Assembly (NCBI RefSeq): GCF_039941015.1
Contig: NZ_JBDVFI010000067.1
Reading direction: 5' to 3' (one strand)
Origin: Sedimentitalea sp039941015
GTDB lineage: Bacteria; Pseudomonadota; Alphaproteobacteria; Rhodobacterales; Rhodobacteraceae
DNA length: 64,000 nt
Numbering within the stretch: position 1 is the stretch's first letter; each line of letters starts with the position of its first letter. Shown here piece after piece: positions 50,492 through 58,436 of the stretch. Made by a program: the position numbers and the translations under genes. The notes under the pieces are model-generated. The model saw nothing but the letters and a program-made list of their open reading frames with translations, was not told the DNA's origin and did no database searches.

Positions 50492-52459
50492 ATGATTACA
50501 GAACTTGGCCATTTCGCCCTGATCCTCGCCTTTATGGTTGCAATTGTTCAGATGGTGGTGCCCCTAGTCGGGGCCCATAATCGTTGGCCCGGTTGGATGG
50601 CATTGGCCGAGCCTGCAGCCACTGTGCAGTTCATGCTGACTGCGTTTTCCTTTTGTGCGCTGACCTGGGCCTTTGTGACGTCTGATTTCAGCCTGAAACT
50701 GGTCGTGGAGAATAGCCATTCGGCAAAGCCAATGCTCTACAAGATCAGCGGAACGTGGGGAAATCACGAAGGGTCAATGTTGCTCTGGGTGCTGATCGTC
50801 ACCTTGTTTGGTGCGATGGCGGCATGGTTTGGCGGAGGGCTTCCGCCGTCGCTCAAGGCGCGGGTGCTCAGCGTTCAGGCGGCGATCGCGGTGGCGTTCT
50901 TTGCGTTCATTCTGTTCACGTCCAATCCTTTCCTGCGCCTTGCGGTACCGCCGTTTGACGGGCAGGATCTGAATCCGCTGTTGCAGGATCCGGGTTTGGC
51001 CTTTCACCCGCCATTCCTCTATCTGGGGTATGTTGGGCTGAGCATGGCATTTTCCTTTGCGGTGGCGGCGCTGATTGAGGGCCGTGTCGATGCCGCGTGG
51101 GGACGTTGGGTTCGCCCTTGGACGCTTGCGGCGTGGATATTTCTGACCATTGGCATCGCGCTCGGTTCTTGGTGGGCCTATTACGAGCTGGGTTGGGGCG
51201 GGTTCTGGTTTTGGGATCCGGTCGAAAACGCCTCGTTCATGCCGTGGTTGCTGGCGGCGGCCTTGTTGCATTCCGCGATTGTTGTGGAAAAGCGAGAAAG
51301 CCTGAAGAGCTGGACGATCCTGCTGGCGATCCTTGCCTTTGGCTTTTCCCTGATCGGGACGTTTATTGTGCGCTCGGGGCTGCTGACCAGTGTCCATGCC
51401 TTTGCCAATGACCCTGAACGTGGGGTCTTTATCCTGATGATCCTCGTCGTGTTTACCGGAGGCGCGCTGACGCTGTTTGCGATGCGTGCAGGTGCGCTTG
51501 AGGCCAAAGGCGTGTTTGGAATCGTCAGCCGGGAAAGTGCGCTTGTCGCGAACAATGTGATTCTAGCCGTGGCGTGTTTCGTGGTGTTCACCGGCACGAT
51601 GTGGCCGATGATCGCCGAGATGTTCTTTGGCCGTAAGCTGAGCGTCGGGCCGCCTTTCTTTAATCTTGCCTTTACCCCGTTCATGGTGCTGCTGGGGCTG
51701 ATCATGCCGATTGGTGCGATGCTGCCGTGGAAACGTGGGCGCATTGGTCGGGCGATCCGCCCACTGCGCGGTGCGTTCATACTGGCGGTGGCGCTTGGCA
51801 TGTTGGTCTGGGCAATGCAGTCCGGGCGCAGTGCCTTGGGTCCGGTTGGCTTGTTCCTCGGTGCATGGATGGTGTTTGGTGCGCTGATCGACCTGTGGTC
51901 ACGTACCGGGCGCGGGAATGACAGGTTTGGTCGGTTGCGCAGGTTGCCACGGGCGGATTGGGGCAAGGCCTGCGCCCATGCCGGGCTGGGCATCACGATG
52001 TTCGCGATTGCCGGGCTGACCGCTTGGGAAGAGGAAGACATTCGTGTTGTTGCTATGGGTGAACCCTACGATGTCGGTGCCTACACTCTGACTCTGCACG
52101 ATGTGGCTGAGACGACCGGGCCAAACTATTTCAGTACGACCGGAAACGTGTCCCTCACGAGGGATGGTCGAGAGTTGGCGCAGTTGCACCCGGAAAAGCG
52201 TCAATATCCGGTGGCACGCATGCCCACGACCGAGGCGGCAATCGACTATCGGTTCATGCGTGATGTTTACGTGGTTCTCGGTGATAAGCAGGCCGATGGT
52301 GGTTGGATCATGCGGGTCTATATCAAGCCCTTTACCAACTGGATTTGGGGTGGTTGTTTGCTGATGGCACTTGGCGGGGCGCTTAGCCTGTCAGATCGTC
52401 GTTTCAGGGTGGCAGCCGGTGCGCGACGCCTCAAGGCGCAGGGGATTCCAGCAGAATGA
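50492..52459 (+). CDS. ccmF: Heme lyase subunit CcmF
   Basis: A 655-residue polytopic inner-membrane protein that joins heme to apocytochrome c with CcmH. The WWD-type heme motif is seen as WAYYELGWGGFWFWDPVENA, with conserved histidines in AFHPPFLYLGYVG and LLHSAIVVEKRESL. About 14-15 helices. The start at 50492 begins MITELGHFALILAF; an in-frame upstream extension to 50429 has no likeness to CcmF. It overlaps ccmH by four bases (ATGA). Confidence 0.96.
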   Translation: MITELGHFALILAFMVAIVQMVVPLVGAHNRWPGWMALAEPAATVQFMLTAFSFCALTWAFVTSDFSLKLVVENSHSAKPMLYKISGTWGNHEGSMLLWVLIVTLFGAMAAWFGGGLPPSLKARVLSVQAAIAVAFFAFILFTSNPFLRLAVPPFDGQDLNPLLQDPGLAFHPPFLYLGYVGLSMAFSFAVAALIEGRVDAAWGRWVRPWTLAAWIFLTIGIALGSWWAYYELGWGGFWFWDPVENASFMPWLLAAALLHSAIVVEKRESLKSWTILLAILAFGFSLIGTFIVRSGLLTSVHAFANDPERGVFILMILVVFTGGALTLFAMRAGALEAKGVFGIVSRESALVANNVILAVACFVVFTGTMWPMIAEMFFGRKLSVGPPFFNLAFTPFMVLLGLIMPIGAMLPWKRGRIGRAIRPLRGAFILAVALGMLVWAMQSGRSALGPVGLFLGAWMVFGALIDLWSRTGRGNDRFGRLRRLPRADWGKACAHAGLGITMFAIAGLTAWEEEDIRVVAMGEPYDVGAYTLTLHDVAETTGPNYFSTTGNVSLTRDGRELAQLHPEKRQYPVARMPTTEAAIDYRFMRDVYVVLGDKQADGGWIMRVYIKPFTNWIWGGCLLMALGGALSLSDRRFRVAAGARRLKAQGIPAE

Positions 52460-52911
52460 TCTTGCGTGTTGCCATTGCATTCCTGTTCTGCGCCTCGGCG
52501 GTTTTTGCCGTACAGCCTGACGAAGTCCTTGATGATCCGGTTCTGGAAGAACGGGCACGAGAGCTGAGCAAGGAGTTGCGCTGTCTCGTCTGCCGCAACG
52601 AGAGCATCGACGAAAGCAATGCCGATCTGGCGCGCGATCTGCGTTTGTTGGTGCGCGAGCGGTTGGTGGCCGGTGACAGCGATGATGAGGCCATTACATT
52701 CATCGTCGACCGTTACGGCGAATATGTCCTGCTGCGTCCGACCATGGGTGGCTCCAACTGGGTGCTGTGGGCGGCGGGACCGCTGATGCTCTTGCTTGCT
52801 GGGGGGATCGGTGCCGGATACCTGCGCAAACGAGCGCACGCCACCGGGACGCAAGAGGCCGCGTTGAGTGACGAGGAGCAGGAACGGCTGCGCCGAATTC
52901 TCGACGAATAA
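52456..52911 (+). CDS. ccmH: Cytochrome c maturation protein CcmH
   Basis: A 151-residue thiol protein that keeps apocytochrome c reduced for heme attachment. After a signal helix (ILRVAIAFLFCASAVFA) the LRCLVCRNESIDESNADLA block holds the LRCxxC motif, and a single anchor helix follows (VLWAAGPLMLLLAGGIG) before a short charged tail. It overlaps ccmF by four bases. The CcmI part is not fused and is not seen nearby. Confidence 0.95.
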   Translation: MILRVAIAFLFCASAVFAVQPDEVLDDPVLEERARELSKELRCLVCRNESIDESNADLARDLRLLVRERLVAGDSDDEAITFIVDRYGEYVLLRPTMGGSNWVLWAAGPLMLLLAGGIGAGYLRKRAHATGTQEAALSDEEQERLRRILDE

Positions 52912-52917
52912 CGCAGG

Positions 52918-52938
52918 GTTCCTCTTTTCATGAGGAAC
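52918..52938 (+). terminator. Possible terminator hairpin after ccmH
   Basis: GTTCCTC and GAGGAAC pair around TTTTCAT seven bases after the ccmH stop. There is no T tract, so it may slow rather than stop transcription into the next gene. Confidence 0.35.
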
Positions 52939-52980
52939 GGGTTGCGTCAGTCTGCCGCCGAACAGTCAGACGAGGGCGCG

Positions 52981-53757
52981 ATGGACTATCAGACAATCAC
53001 GGTCGAAATCACGGATGGGCTGGGCGTTCTGACGCTGAACCGGCCGGACAAGATGAATTCGCTGACCGGACAGATGCGAGCCGAGATCAACCACGCGATG
53101 CGCGATATGGCGGGTTCGGCACGGGTGATCGTGCTGACCGGGGCAGGGCGCGCGTTTTGCACCGGGCAGGACCTCGGTGATTCCGGCGATGCGACGCAGG
53201 TTGATCTGGAACGGACCCTGCGGGATGAATATGCGCCGATGCTGGAAGCGATATATGATTGTCCGGTGCCGACGATTGCCGCGGTGAACGGGCCGGCAGC
53301 AGGCGCAGGGGCCAACCTTGCGCTGGCCGCAGATATCGTGATCGCCACTGAGAGCGCTTACTTTCTGCAGGCCTTTGCCCGGATCGGGCTATTGCCGGAT
53401 GCAGGCGGAACCTGGTTCATGCCGCGGCAGATGGGGTTCGCCAAGGCGATGGGGGCGGCATTGTTTGCTGACAAGATCAGCGCGCGCCAGGCCGATGACT
53501 GGGGCTTGATCTGGGAAGCCGTAGCGGATGACGCGTTCGAGGCACATTGGAAGGCGCGGGCCACACAGTTGGCGTCAGGACCGACCATGGCCTATGGCGC
53601 GATCAAACAGGCGATACGCGGCAGTTTTGGCAAGTCATTGCCAGAGCAGCTCGAAACCGAAGCGCATTTGCAAGGGCAATGCGGAAAGTCCCGCGATTTC
53701 CGCGAGGGCGTGCTGGCCTTCATGGAAAAGCGCCCGGCAAAATTCGAAGGTCGGTAG
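52981..53757 (+). CDS. Enoyl-CoA hydratase/isomerase, PaaG-like
   Basis: A 258-residue crotonase-fold enzyme. I start at the ATG at 52981; a longer frame to 52930 is less like the family. The oxyanion holes are FCTGQDLGD and GPAAGAGANLALAAD, and the catalytic Asp lies in IGLLPDAGGTWFMPR, the pattern of PaaG (epoxyphenylacetyl-CoA isomerase). With the ring-opening genes absent here, the substrate could equally be another unsaturated acyl-CoA. It follows ccmH by 69 bases without obvious functional link. Confidence 0.85.
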   Translation: MDYQTITVEITDGLGVLTLNRPDKMNSLTGQMRAEINHAMRDMAGSARVIVLTGAGRAFCTGQDLGDSGDATQVDLERTLRDEYAPMLEAIYDCPVPTIAAVNGPAAGAGANLALAADIVIATESAYFLQAFARIGLLPDAGGTWFMPRQMGFAKAMGAALFADKISARQADDWGLIWEAVADDAFEAHWKARATQLASGPTMAYGAIKQAIRGSFGKSLPEQLETEAHLQGQCGKSRDFREGVLAFMEKRPAKFEGR

Positions 53758-53937
53758 CGTCCTCTCTATGCGTCTGCGGCGACTCGAATGCGCAAGGCGT
53801 TGAACCGGGAGCGGAGTTAGTACCCGGCTCTGAAGGGCGCTTTGCCTCATGGGACTCGCGCGAATGTCGTGAACCGCGGATTTGAGCGAGTACCGTGAAA
53901 AACGGTGGCAGGTAGTTCGATAGCCACTCAAAGGGGC

Positions 53938-53961
53938 AAACAGAAACTCTGTATTTCAGAG
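53938..53961 (-). terminator. Weak terminator at the ssrA 3' end
   Basis: On the minus strand CTCTG-AAATA-CAGAG is followed by TTTCTGTTT. It fits the end of the ssrA transcript, whose coding piece stops a little upstream. The 180 bases between this and the PaaG-like gene hold nothing I can support. Confidence 0.45.
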
Positions 53962-53974
53962 GGTTCGCGACTGG

Positions 53975-54298
53975 AATGAAAGTGCAGGCTTCTGTTGCCA
54001 GGTGCCTGCGAACCCCGCCTTACACTGCTAGGCGCAAGGACTTAAGTTTCGGTACTGTTACTGCTTACGCAGCAACGGCAACCGGAGCACGATTGTCATT
54101 TGCAATTGTACTTGTTTCGCCGGTAACGGTGGCAGACAGCCGAGACAAAGCTAACCCCTTTAGACGTTCGTCGATCCTATTTCGGCCCCAAGATCCTCAA
54201 ATGAAGGATGTTTGGTGGAGCCGCCGGGTACCGCCCCCGGGTCCGATCCGCTTATTACGAGCGCGTTTATGTCCATAGTCCCGAAGGACAGCCACAAT
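53975..54298 (-). ncRNA. ssrA: tmRNA, circularly permuted two-piece form
   Basis: Rescues stalled ribosomes. On the minus strand the acceptor piece comes first and ends CGGCTCCACCA (CCA complementary to 54213-54215). About 23 bases of intervening sequence follow, then the coding piece starts GGGGCCGAAATAGGATCGAC at 54189. The seven acceptor pairs GGGGCCG/CGGCTCC all match, and CCGGG/CCCGG form the T stem. The tag frame GCA AAT GAC... to TAA at 54103-54065 encodes ANDNRAPVAVAA. Such permuted ssrA genes are typical of alphaproteobacteria. The outer limits are approximate; a hairpin GCAGGC...GCCTGC near 53975 marks the 3' end. Confidence 0.93.
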
Positions 54299-54386
54299 AT
54301 AGACAGGGAAGTCCGGGGTTGCAATTGGCGCTGTGTGGTTGTGAGCACAAACTTGCATTCTGTAGTTGATCAGAACGCCGCTTGCG

Positions 54387-55139
54387 TCATTCCTCTTGCG
54401 GCTTGGCGCGCGCGGCAAAGACGTTTTGCGCAAGTGTGAGCGTTTCGATCTCAAGTGCGGCGAGCGCGGCGCTTGCCGCAGGTCCGTCCTGCGATTCGAT
54501 GGCATTGGCAATGTCGGTGTGAAGCTTGACGATGGCCTCGCGCGAACGGGCGGTAAAGGTGATCATGTTCATCAAGGGCTGCATTGCCTCGACCGCGCCG
54601 GCGAGCTGATAGGACAGCACCGGATTGCCGGCCCCATCGACCAACGCCCGGTGGAATGCCACGTCAGAGGCGCAGAATGCCTCGTCTGTCAGGCCGGGTT
54701 GGCCTTGCCTGAAAATCTCGGCACGCATCGTTGCCAGATGGTCCGCGCTGCGGCGGGCGGCAGACAGCGCGGCACAAGCGCGTTCCATCGCGTAACGCGC
54801 TTCGCAAGCGGTTTCAAAGCTGACTGCGTTCATCGACAGGAGCAGGGTCGAGGTGGTGATCTGCTGGGAATAGGCATCCAGATAGCTGAGACGATTGACG
54901 AATGCGCCGCCCGATGCGCCCCGTTGCGTGCGGATCAGCGATTGTGCCGCCAGCCGTTTCAGCGCTTCGCGCACCGTCGGGCGAGATACGGCGAAATGAT
55001 CGGCAAGTTCGGCTTCCGATGGCAGGCGTTCATCCACGATCAATTCACCCGCCATGATCGCGTCGCGAATGGAAGTTGCGATTTGCGCTGAGAGGTCCGC
55101 ATTGCTGTTGGGGTCAATTTGCATCGGTGAACTTTTCAT
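54387..55139 (-). CDS. GntR/FCD-family regulator, probable control of the dmdA operon
   Basis: A FadR-type regulator of about 250 residues. The winged helix is IRDAIMAGELIVDERLPSEA with recognition helix VSRPTVREALKRLAAQSLI, and the FCD effector domain follows, with a metal-type AFHRALVDGAGNPV motif. I start at 55139 (MKSSPMQID); 55124 is the alternative, and the longer frame to 55229 would run through the divergent gene. It faces the DUF2182-DUF1326-DinB-dmdA-acuI operon across 40 bp that contain a tandem repeat. In Ruegeria a GntR regulator (DmdR) controls dmdA-acuI; this one may do the same. Confidence 0.85.
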   Translation of the reverse strand: MKSSPMQIDPNSNADLSAQIATSIRDAIMAGELIVDERLPSEAELADHFAVSRPTVREALKRLAAQSLIRTQRGASGGAFVNRLSYLDAYSQQITTSTLLLSMNAVSFETACEARYAMERACAALSAARRSADHLATMRAEIFRQGQPGLTDEAFCASDVAFHRALVDGAGNPVLSYQLAGAVEAMQPLMNMITFTARSREAIVKLHTDIANAIESQDGPAASAALAALEIETLTLAQNVFAARAKPQEE

Positions 55140-55141
55140 TT

Positions 55142-55171
55142 GTCTGACATTTAAAAGTCTGACATTTAAAA
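55142..55171. promoter_or_regulatory. Tandem 15-bp repeat, probable GntR operator
   Basis: GTCTGACATTTAAAA occurs twice with no gap and no mismatch (55142-55156 and 55157-55171). Each unit contains GTCTGAC, and the first also TGTCTGACA, a symmetric core of the kind bound by FCD-type GntR dimers. It fills most of the 40-bp space between the divergent genes and would block both promoters. Confidence 0.65.
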
Positions 55172-55179
55172 GGCAAGAG

Positions 55180-55998
55180 ATGAGTCGGGCAGACTGGGAG
55201 GATGCCGTGCCTGTGGCCATGCTTCGCAATGTTCTTTGGCTGGGTTTTTTCGCCGCGATCCTCTGGGCGTGGTGGGTGCTCTATTCGATGGCCGTTGGGA
55301 TGGACCTCGATCTGATCGGGCAACCGGGACCCATGGGCGAATCCATGCGCGGGATGGACCCGCGCATGGACATGTATATGCCGATGGCGAATTTCTGGCC
55401 GCTGTTCTGGATGTGGGCGGTGATGATGGCGGCGATGATGCTGCCGACGCTGGTACCGACGCTGCAGAGCTATGACGACCTGATCACAAGCGCTGATGGC
55501 GGCCGGGCTGGATGGCTGGGCGTGACATCGGGCTATCTGATCGTCTGGATTGGCTTTGCGGCGATCATCGCGGTGGTACAACTGGCGCTGCTGTTCGGGG
55601 GCGCCATCGACATGCTCGGGATCGCGACCTCTCCGTTTCTGGCGGGGGGCCTACTGATCATGGTCGGACTGTTCCAGTTCACGCGAACAAAGGAGGTCTG
55701 CCACGGTGTTTGCCACAGCCCGATGACCTATTTTCTGGGCCATTGGCGGACCGGGTTCTCCGGAGGCCTGCGGATGGGACTCGGATTGGGGGCCTATTGC
55801 GTTGGCTGCTGTTGGGGCTTCATGGCGCTCGGGTTTGTGGGCGGCGTGATGAGCCTGCTCTGGATGGGGCTGGCGACACTCTTCATGGTGGTGGAAAAGC
55901 TACCGCAAATTGGACACTATGTAACAAAGCCAATGGGGTTCCTATTGGTTGCCGCGGGCATCGCGGTGATCGGTTGGCCCTGGTTTGTTGGAGGATAA
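55180..55998 (+). CDS. DUF2182 membrane protein
   Basis: A 272-residue inner-membrane protein with six or so helices. The family signs are a Met-rich loop (GMDPRMDMYMPMANFWPLF) followed by WMWAVMMAAMMLPTLVPTL, a cysteine-containing CHGVCHSP, and GLRMGLGLGAYCVGCCWGFM. These Met, His and Cys residues suggest metal handling, but the family is uncharacterised. The ATG at 55180 is eight bases after the operator repeat. It begins an operon that runs on to dmdA with tight spacing (4 bases before the DUF1326 gene). Confidence 0.82.
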   Translation: MSRADWEDAVPVAMLRNVLWLGFFAAILWAWWVLYSMAVGMDLDLIGQPGPMGESMRGMDPRMDMYMPMANFWPLFWMWAVMMAAMMLPTLVPTLQSYDDLITSADGGRAGWLGVTSGYLIVWIGFAAIIAVVQLALLFGGAIDMLGIATSPFLAGGLLIMVGLFQFTRTKEVCHGVCHSPMTYFLGHWRTGFSGGLRMGLGLGAYCVGCCWGFMALGFVGGVMSLLWMGLATLFMVVEKLPQIGHYVTKPMGFLLVAAGIAVIGWPWFVGG

Positions 55999-56002
55999 AG
56001 AC

Positions 56003-56707
56003 ATGGCGACAAACAAGCGACCGGATGCGGACCGGCTGCCAATCAGTCAGAGAATCGACAGCCGAATGCCAAACCCGAAACGGCGCCAGATGACGCCGAC
56101 GGAATGGGCGATCAAAGGCGAGCTCATCCTGAACTGTTCCTGTGACGTATTCTGCCCTTGTGTGGTCTCGCTGGGCGCACATCCTCCGACCGAGGGGCAC
56201 TGTCATGCCTGGATGGGTATCATCATTGACGAGGGCCACTACGAGGGCGAAGACCTGTCGGGTCTGAATGTCGGCCTGCTGGTCGACATTCCGGGCCGCA
56301 TGGGCGAGGGGCAATGGAAGGTGGCCGCCTATGTCGACGAACGTGCCAGTGGCAAAGCCTACAACGGCCTCTTGCAAATCTTCAGCGGTGCCGCAGGCGG
56401 TACAACGGGGTTGTTCACCATGTTGGTGAGCGAAATCATCGGGGCAGAACGTGCACCGGTGCAGATCGACCGTGATGGAAACCGGCGCCGTATTGCCATC
56501 GGACGCAAGATTCGGGGCGAGGTCGAAATGCTCGAAGGGAAGGATTCGGATCATCCCGTCATGGTGACCAACAGCAAATACTGGATGGGGCCGGATATCA
56601 TCGTGGCGCGCGGTCTGAAATCCAAGGTGCGTGATTATGGTCGGGTCTGGGATTTTGGCGGGAAATCGGCCGAAGTGTGCCCGATTGACTGGCACGGCCC
56701 CAAATGA
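56003..56707 (+). CDS. DUF1326 protein with CxCDxxCPC motif
   Basis: A 234-residue soluble protein. The family motif ILNCSCDVFCPCVVSLG places four cysteines close together, with GHCHAWMGIIIDEGHY next, which suggests metal binding. It is often paired with a DUF2182 membrane protein, as here. GGAGG lies in good position before the ATG at 56003. Its 3' end overlaps the DinB gene by four bases. The role in the dmdA operon is unknown. Confidence 0.85.
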   Translation: MATNKRPDADRLPISQRIDSRMPNPKRRQMTPTEWAIKGELILNCSCDVFCPCVVSLGAHPPTEGHCHAWMGIIIDEGHYEGEDLSGLNVGLLVDIPGRMGEGQWKVAAYVDERASGKAYNGLLQIFSGAAGGTTGLFTMLVSEIIGAERAPVQIDRDGNRRRIAIGRKIRGEVEMLEGKDSDHPVMVTNSKYWMGPDIIVARGLKSKVRDYGRVWDFGGKSAEVCPIDWHGPK

Positions 56708-57216
56708 AGATCGGCCGTCAGTATTGCGTGATGATGGCGCGGTACAACACCTGGCAGAACCGACAGGTGTATGATCTGCTGCGCGATGTTGACCCGGACG
56801 AATTGACACGTGACCGGGGGGCATTCTTTGGCTCAATCCTTGCCACACTGAGCCATCTGTTGTGGGGCGACCATATCTGGATGTCTCGATTTGATGGTGG
56901 AAGCGCGCCAGAAGTGGCCGGTGACAAAAGCACAACCCTCGTTCCGACGCTGGGTGCCTGGGAGGCCGAACGGTTCCGGATGGACGGGCGCATTCGGTTG
57001 TGGGCAGAGGCGCTGGACAATGTCGATCTGCAGGGCGATCTGGTCTGGTTTTCCGGGATGTCCGGGCGCGAGATGAGAAAGCCATTGGCGCATTGTGTCG
57101 TCCACATGTTCAACCACCAAACCCATCATCGTGGTCAGGTACATGCGATGATGACAGGGGCGGGATTGACTGCGCCGGTCAGCGATCTGATCTTCATGCC
57201 AGAGGAGGATGCATGA
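56704..57216 (+). CDS. DinB family protein
   Basis: A 170-residue four-helix DinB-like protein. The metal-binding histidines are seen in ATLSHLLWGDHIWMSRF and HMFNHQTHHRGQVHAM. Members include thiol-dependent transferases (mycothiol or bacillithiol type), so it could move a small group, but no substrate is known. It overlaps the DUF1326 gene by four bases and its stop overlaps the dmdA start, so it is made together with DmdA. Confidence 0.85.
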   Translation: MKIGRQYCVMMARYNTWQNRQVYDLLRDVDPDELTRDRGAFFGSILATLSHLLWGDHIWMSRFDGGSAPEVAGDKSTTLVPTLGAWEAERFRMDGRIRLWAEALDNVDLQGDLVWFSGMSGREMRKPLAHCVVHMFNHQTHHRGQVHAMMTGAGLTAPVSDLIFMPEEDA

Positions 57217-58325
57217 TGGCGGCTCCGGTGCTGTCCCTGTCGCGCAGGCTGCGCAGGACGCCGTTTTCTGACGGAGTCGAGGCTGCCGGGGTCAAGGCCT
57301 ACTCGGTCTATAATCATATGCTGATCCCGACGATGTTTCGCAGCCTGCACGAGGACTATCGCCATCTCAAGGAGGCGGTACAGATCTGGGATGTGGCCTG
57401 CGAACGGCAGGTCGAACTGCGCGGTCCGGATGCCGGACGATTGATGCAGATGCTGACGCCGCGAGATCTGCGTGGGATGACGCCGGGGCAGTGTTACTAT
57501 GTGCCGATCGTTGATGAGACCGGCGGCATGTTGAATGATCCGGTTGCAGTCAAGCTGGCCGAGGATCGGTGGTGGATATCCATCGCCGACAGCGATCTTC
57601 TGTATTGGGTCCGGGCGACGGCCATCGGTTGGCGACTGGATGTTCTGGTGGACGAACCCGACATCTCTCCATTGGCGATACAGGGGCCGAGGGCCGATGA
57701 TCTTATGGCGCAGGTTTTTGGTGATTCCGTGCGCGACATCCGGTTCTTTCGTTTCGGAATTTTTGATTTTCAGGGGCGTGACATGGTGATCGCGCGCTCG
57801 GGCTATTCCAAGCAGGGCGGGTTTGAGATTTATGTCGAAGGCGGCGATATCGGCATGCCGCTGTGGCATGCGCTGATGGAGGCAGGCAAGTCGCTGGATG
57901 TGCATGCGGGCTGTCCGAACCTGATCGAGCGTATCGAAGGCGGGTTGCTGAGTTATGGCAATGACATGAACGACGACAACACGCCGCATGAATGTGGATT
58001 GGGCAAGTTTTGCAACACGCATACGGCGATTGGTTGCATTGGGCGGGACGCGTTATTGCGGGTCGCCAAGGAAGGCCCGGTTCAGCAGGTTCGCGCTATT
58101 GCGATCGACGGGCCGCCGGTGCCGGCATGTGATCGCTGGTGGCTGCTGACGGCAAAGGGCAAACCCGTCGGGCGGATAAGTTCCGCCGCGTGGAGCCCCG
58201 ATTTTGACACCAACGTTGCCATCGGGATGGTTCGCATGACTCATTGGGAGCCGGATACCGAGGTCGAGGTTGTCACACCGGATGGAACACGCGGAGCAAT
58301 CGTGCGCGAGACATTCTGGCTCTAG
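57213..58325 (+). CDS. dmdA: DMSP demethylase (DmdA)
   Basis: Tetrahydrofolate-dependent demethylation of dimethylsulfoniopropionate to methylmercaptopropionate, the first step of the demethylation pathway. It is a GcvT-fold protein of 370 residues, close to the Pelagibacter DmdA length, and shares its signature blocks: LSRRLRRTPFSDGVEAAGV, VYNHMLIPTMFRSLHEDY, VQIWDVACERQVELRGPD, SIADSDLLYWVRA and ARSGYSKQGGFEIYVE. These are conserved with DmdA rather than with glycine cleavage T proteins. GAGGAGG precedes the ATG at 57213, which overlaps the DinB stop; ATG 57216 is also possible. acuI follows. Confidence 0.92.
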   Translation: MMAAPVLSLSRRLRRTPFSDGVEAAGVKAYSVYNHMLIPTMFRSLHEDYRHLKEAVQIWDVACERQVELRGPDAGRLMQMLTPRDLRGMTPGQCYYVPIVDETGGMLNDPVAVKLAEDRWWISIADSDLLYWVRATAIGWRLDVLVDEPDISPLAIQGPRADDLMAQVFGDSVRDIRFFRFGIFDFQGRDMVIARSGYSKQGGFEIYVEGGDIGMPLWHALMEAGKSLDVHAGCPNLIERIEGGLLSYGNDMNDDNTPHECGLGKFCNTHTAIGCIGRDALLRVAKEGPVQQVRAIAIDGPPVPACDRWWLLTAKGKPVGRISSAAWSPDFDTNVAIGMVRMTHWEPDTEVEVVTPDGTRGAIVRETFWL

Positions 58326-58355
58326 CGTGTACGGGAAGGTCGGATGCCTCCGGCG

Positions 58356-58378
58356 GGAGTATTTTCACAAAGCTGAAA
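58356..58378 (+). repeat. Dispersed intergenic repeat, copy 2
   Basis: Matches the element at 22795-22817 at 20 of 23 positions, with the shared core ACAAAGCTGAA. It lies 31 bases after dmdA and is preceded by CCTCCGGCGG. Confidence 0.5.
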
Positions 58379-58436
58379 TCAGCAGAGACAAGCCTGGTCG
58401 CGCAGGACGCGTGGCCGCAACATGAAGGAGTTTGAG

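Noticed and set aside
55054..55179. Longer N-terminus for the DUF2182 protein through the operator repeat
   Set aside because: It would translate the GntR gene's start region and the tandem repeat; the ATG at 55180 fits the family.
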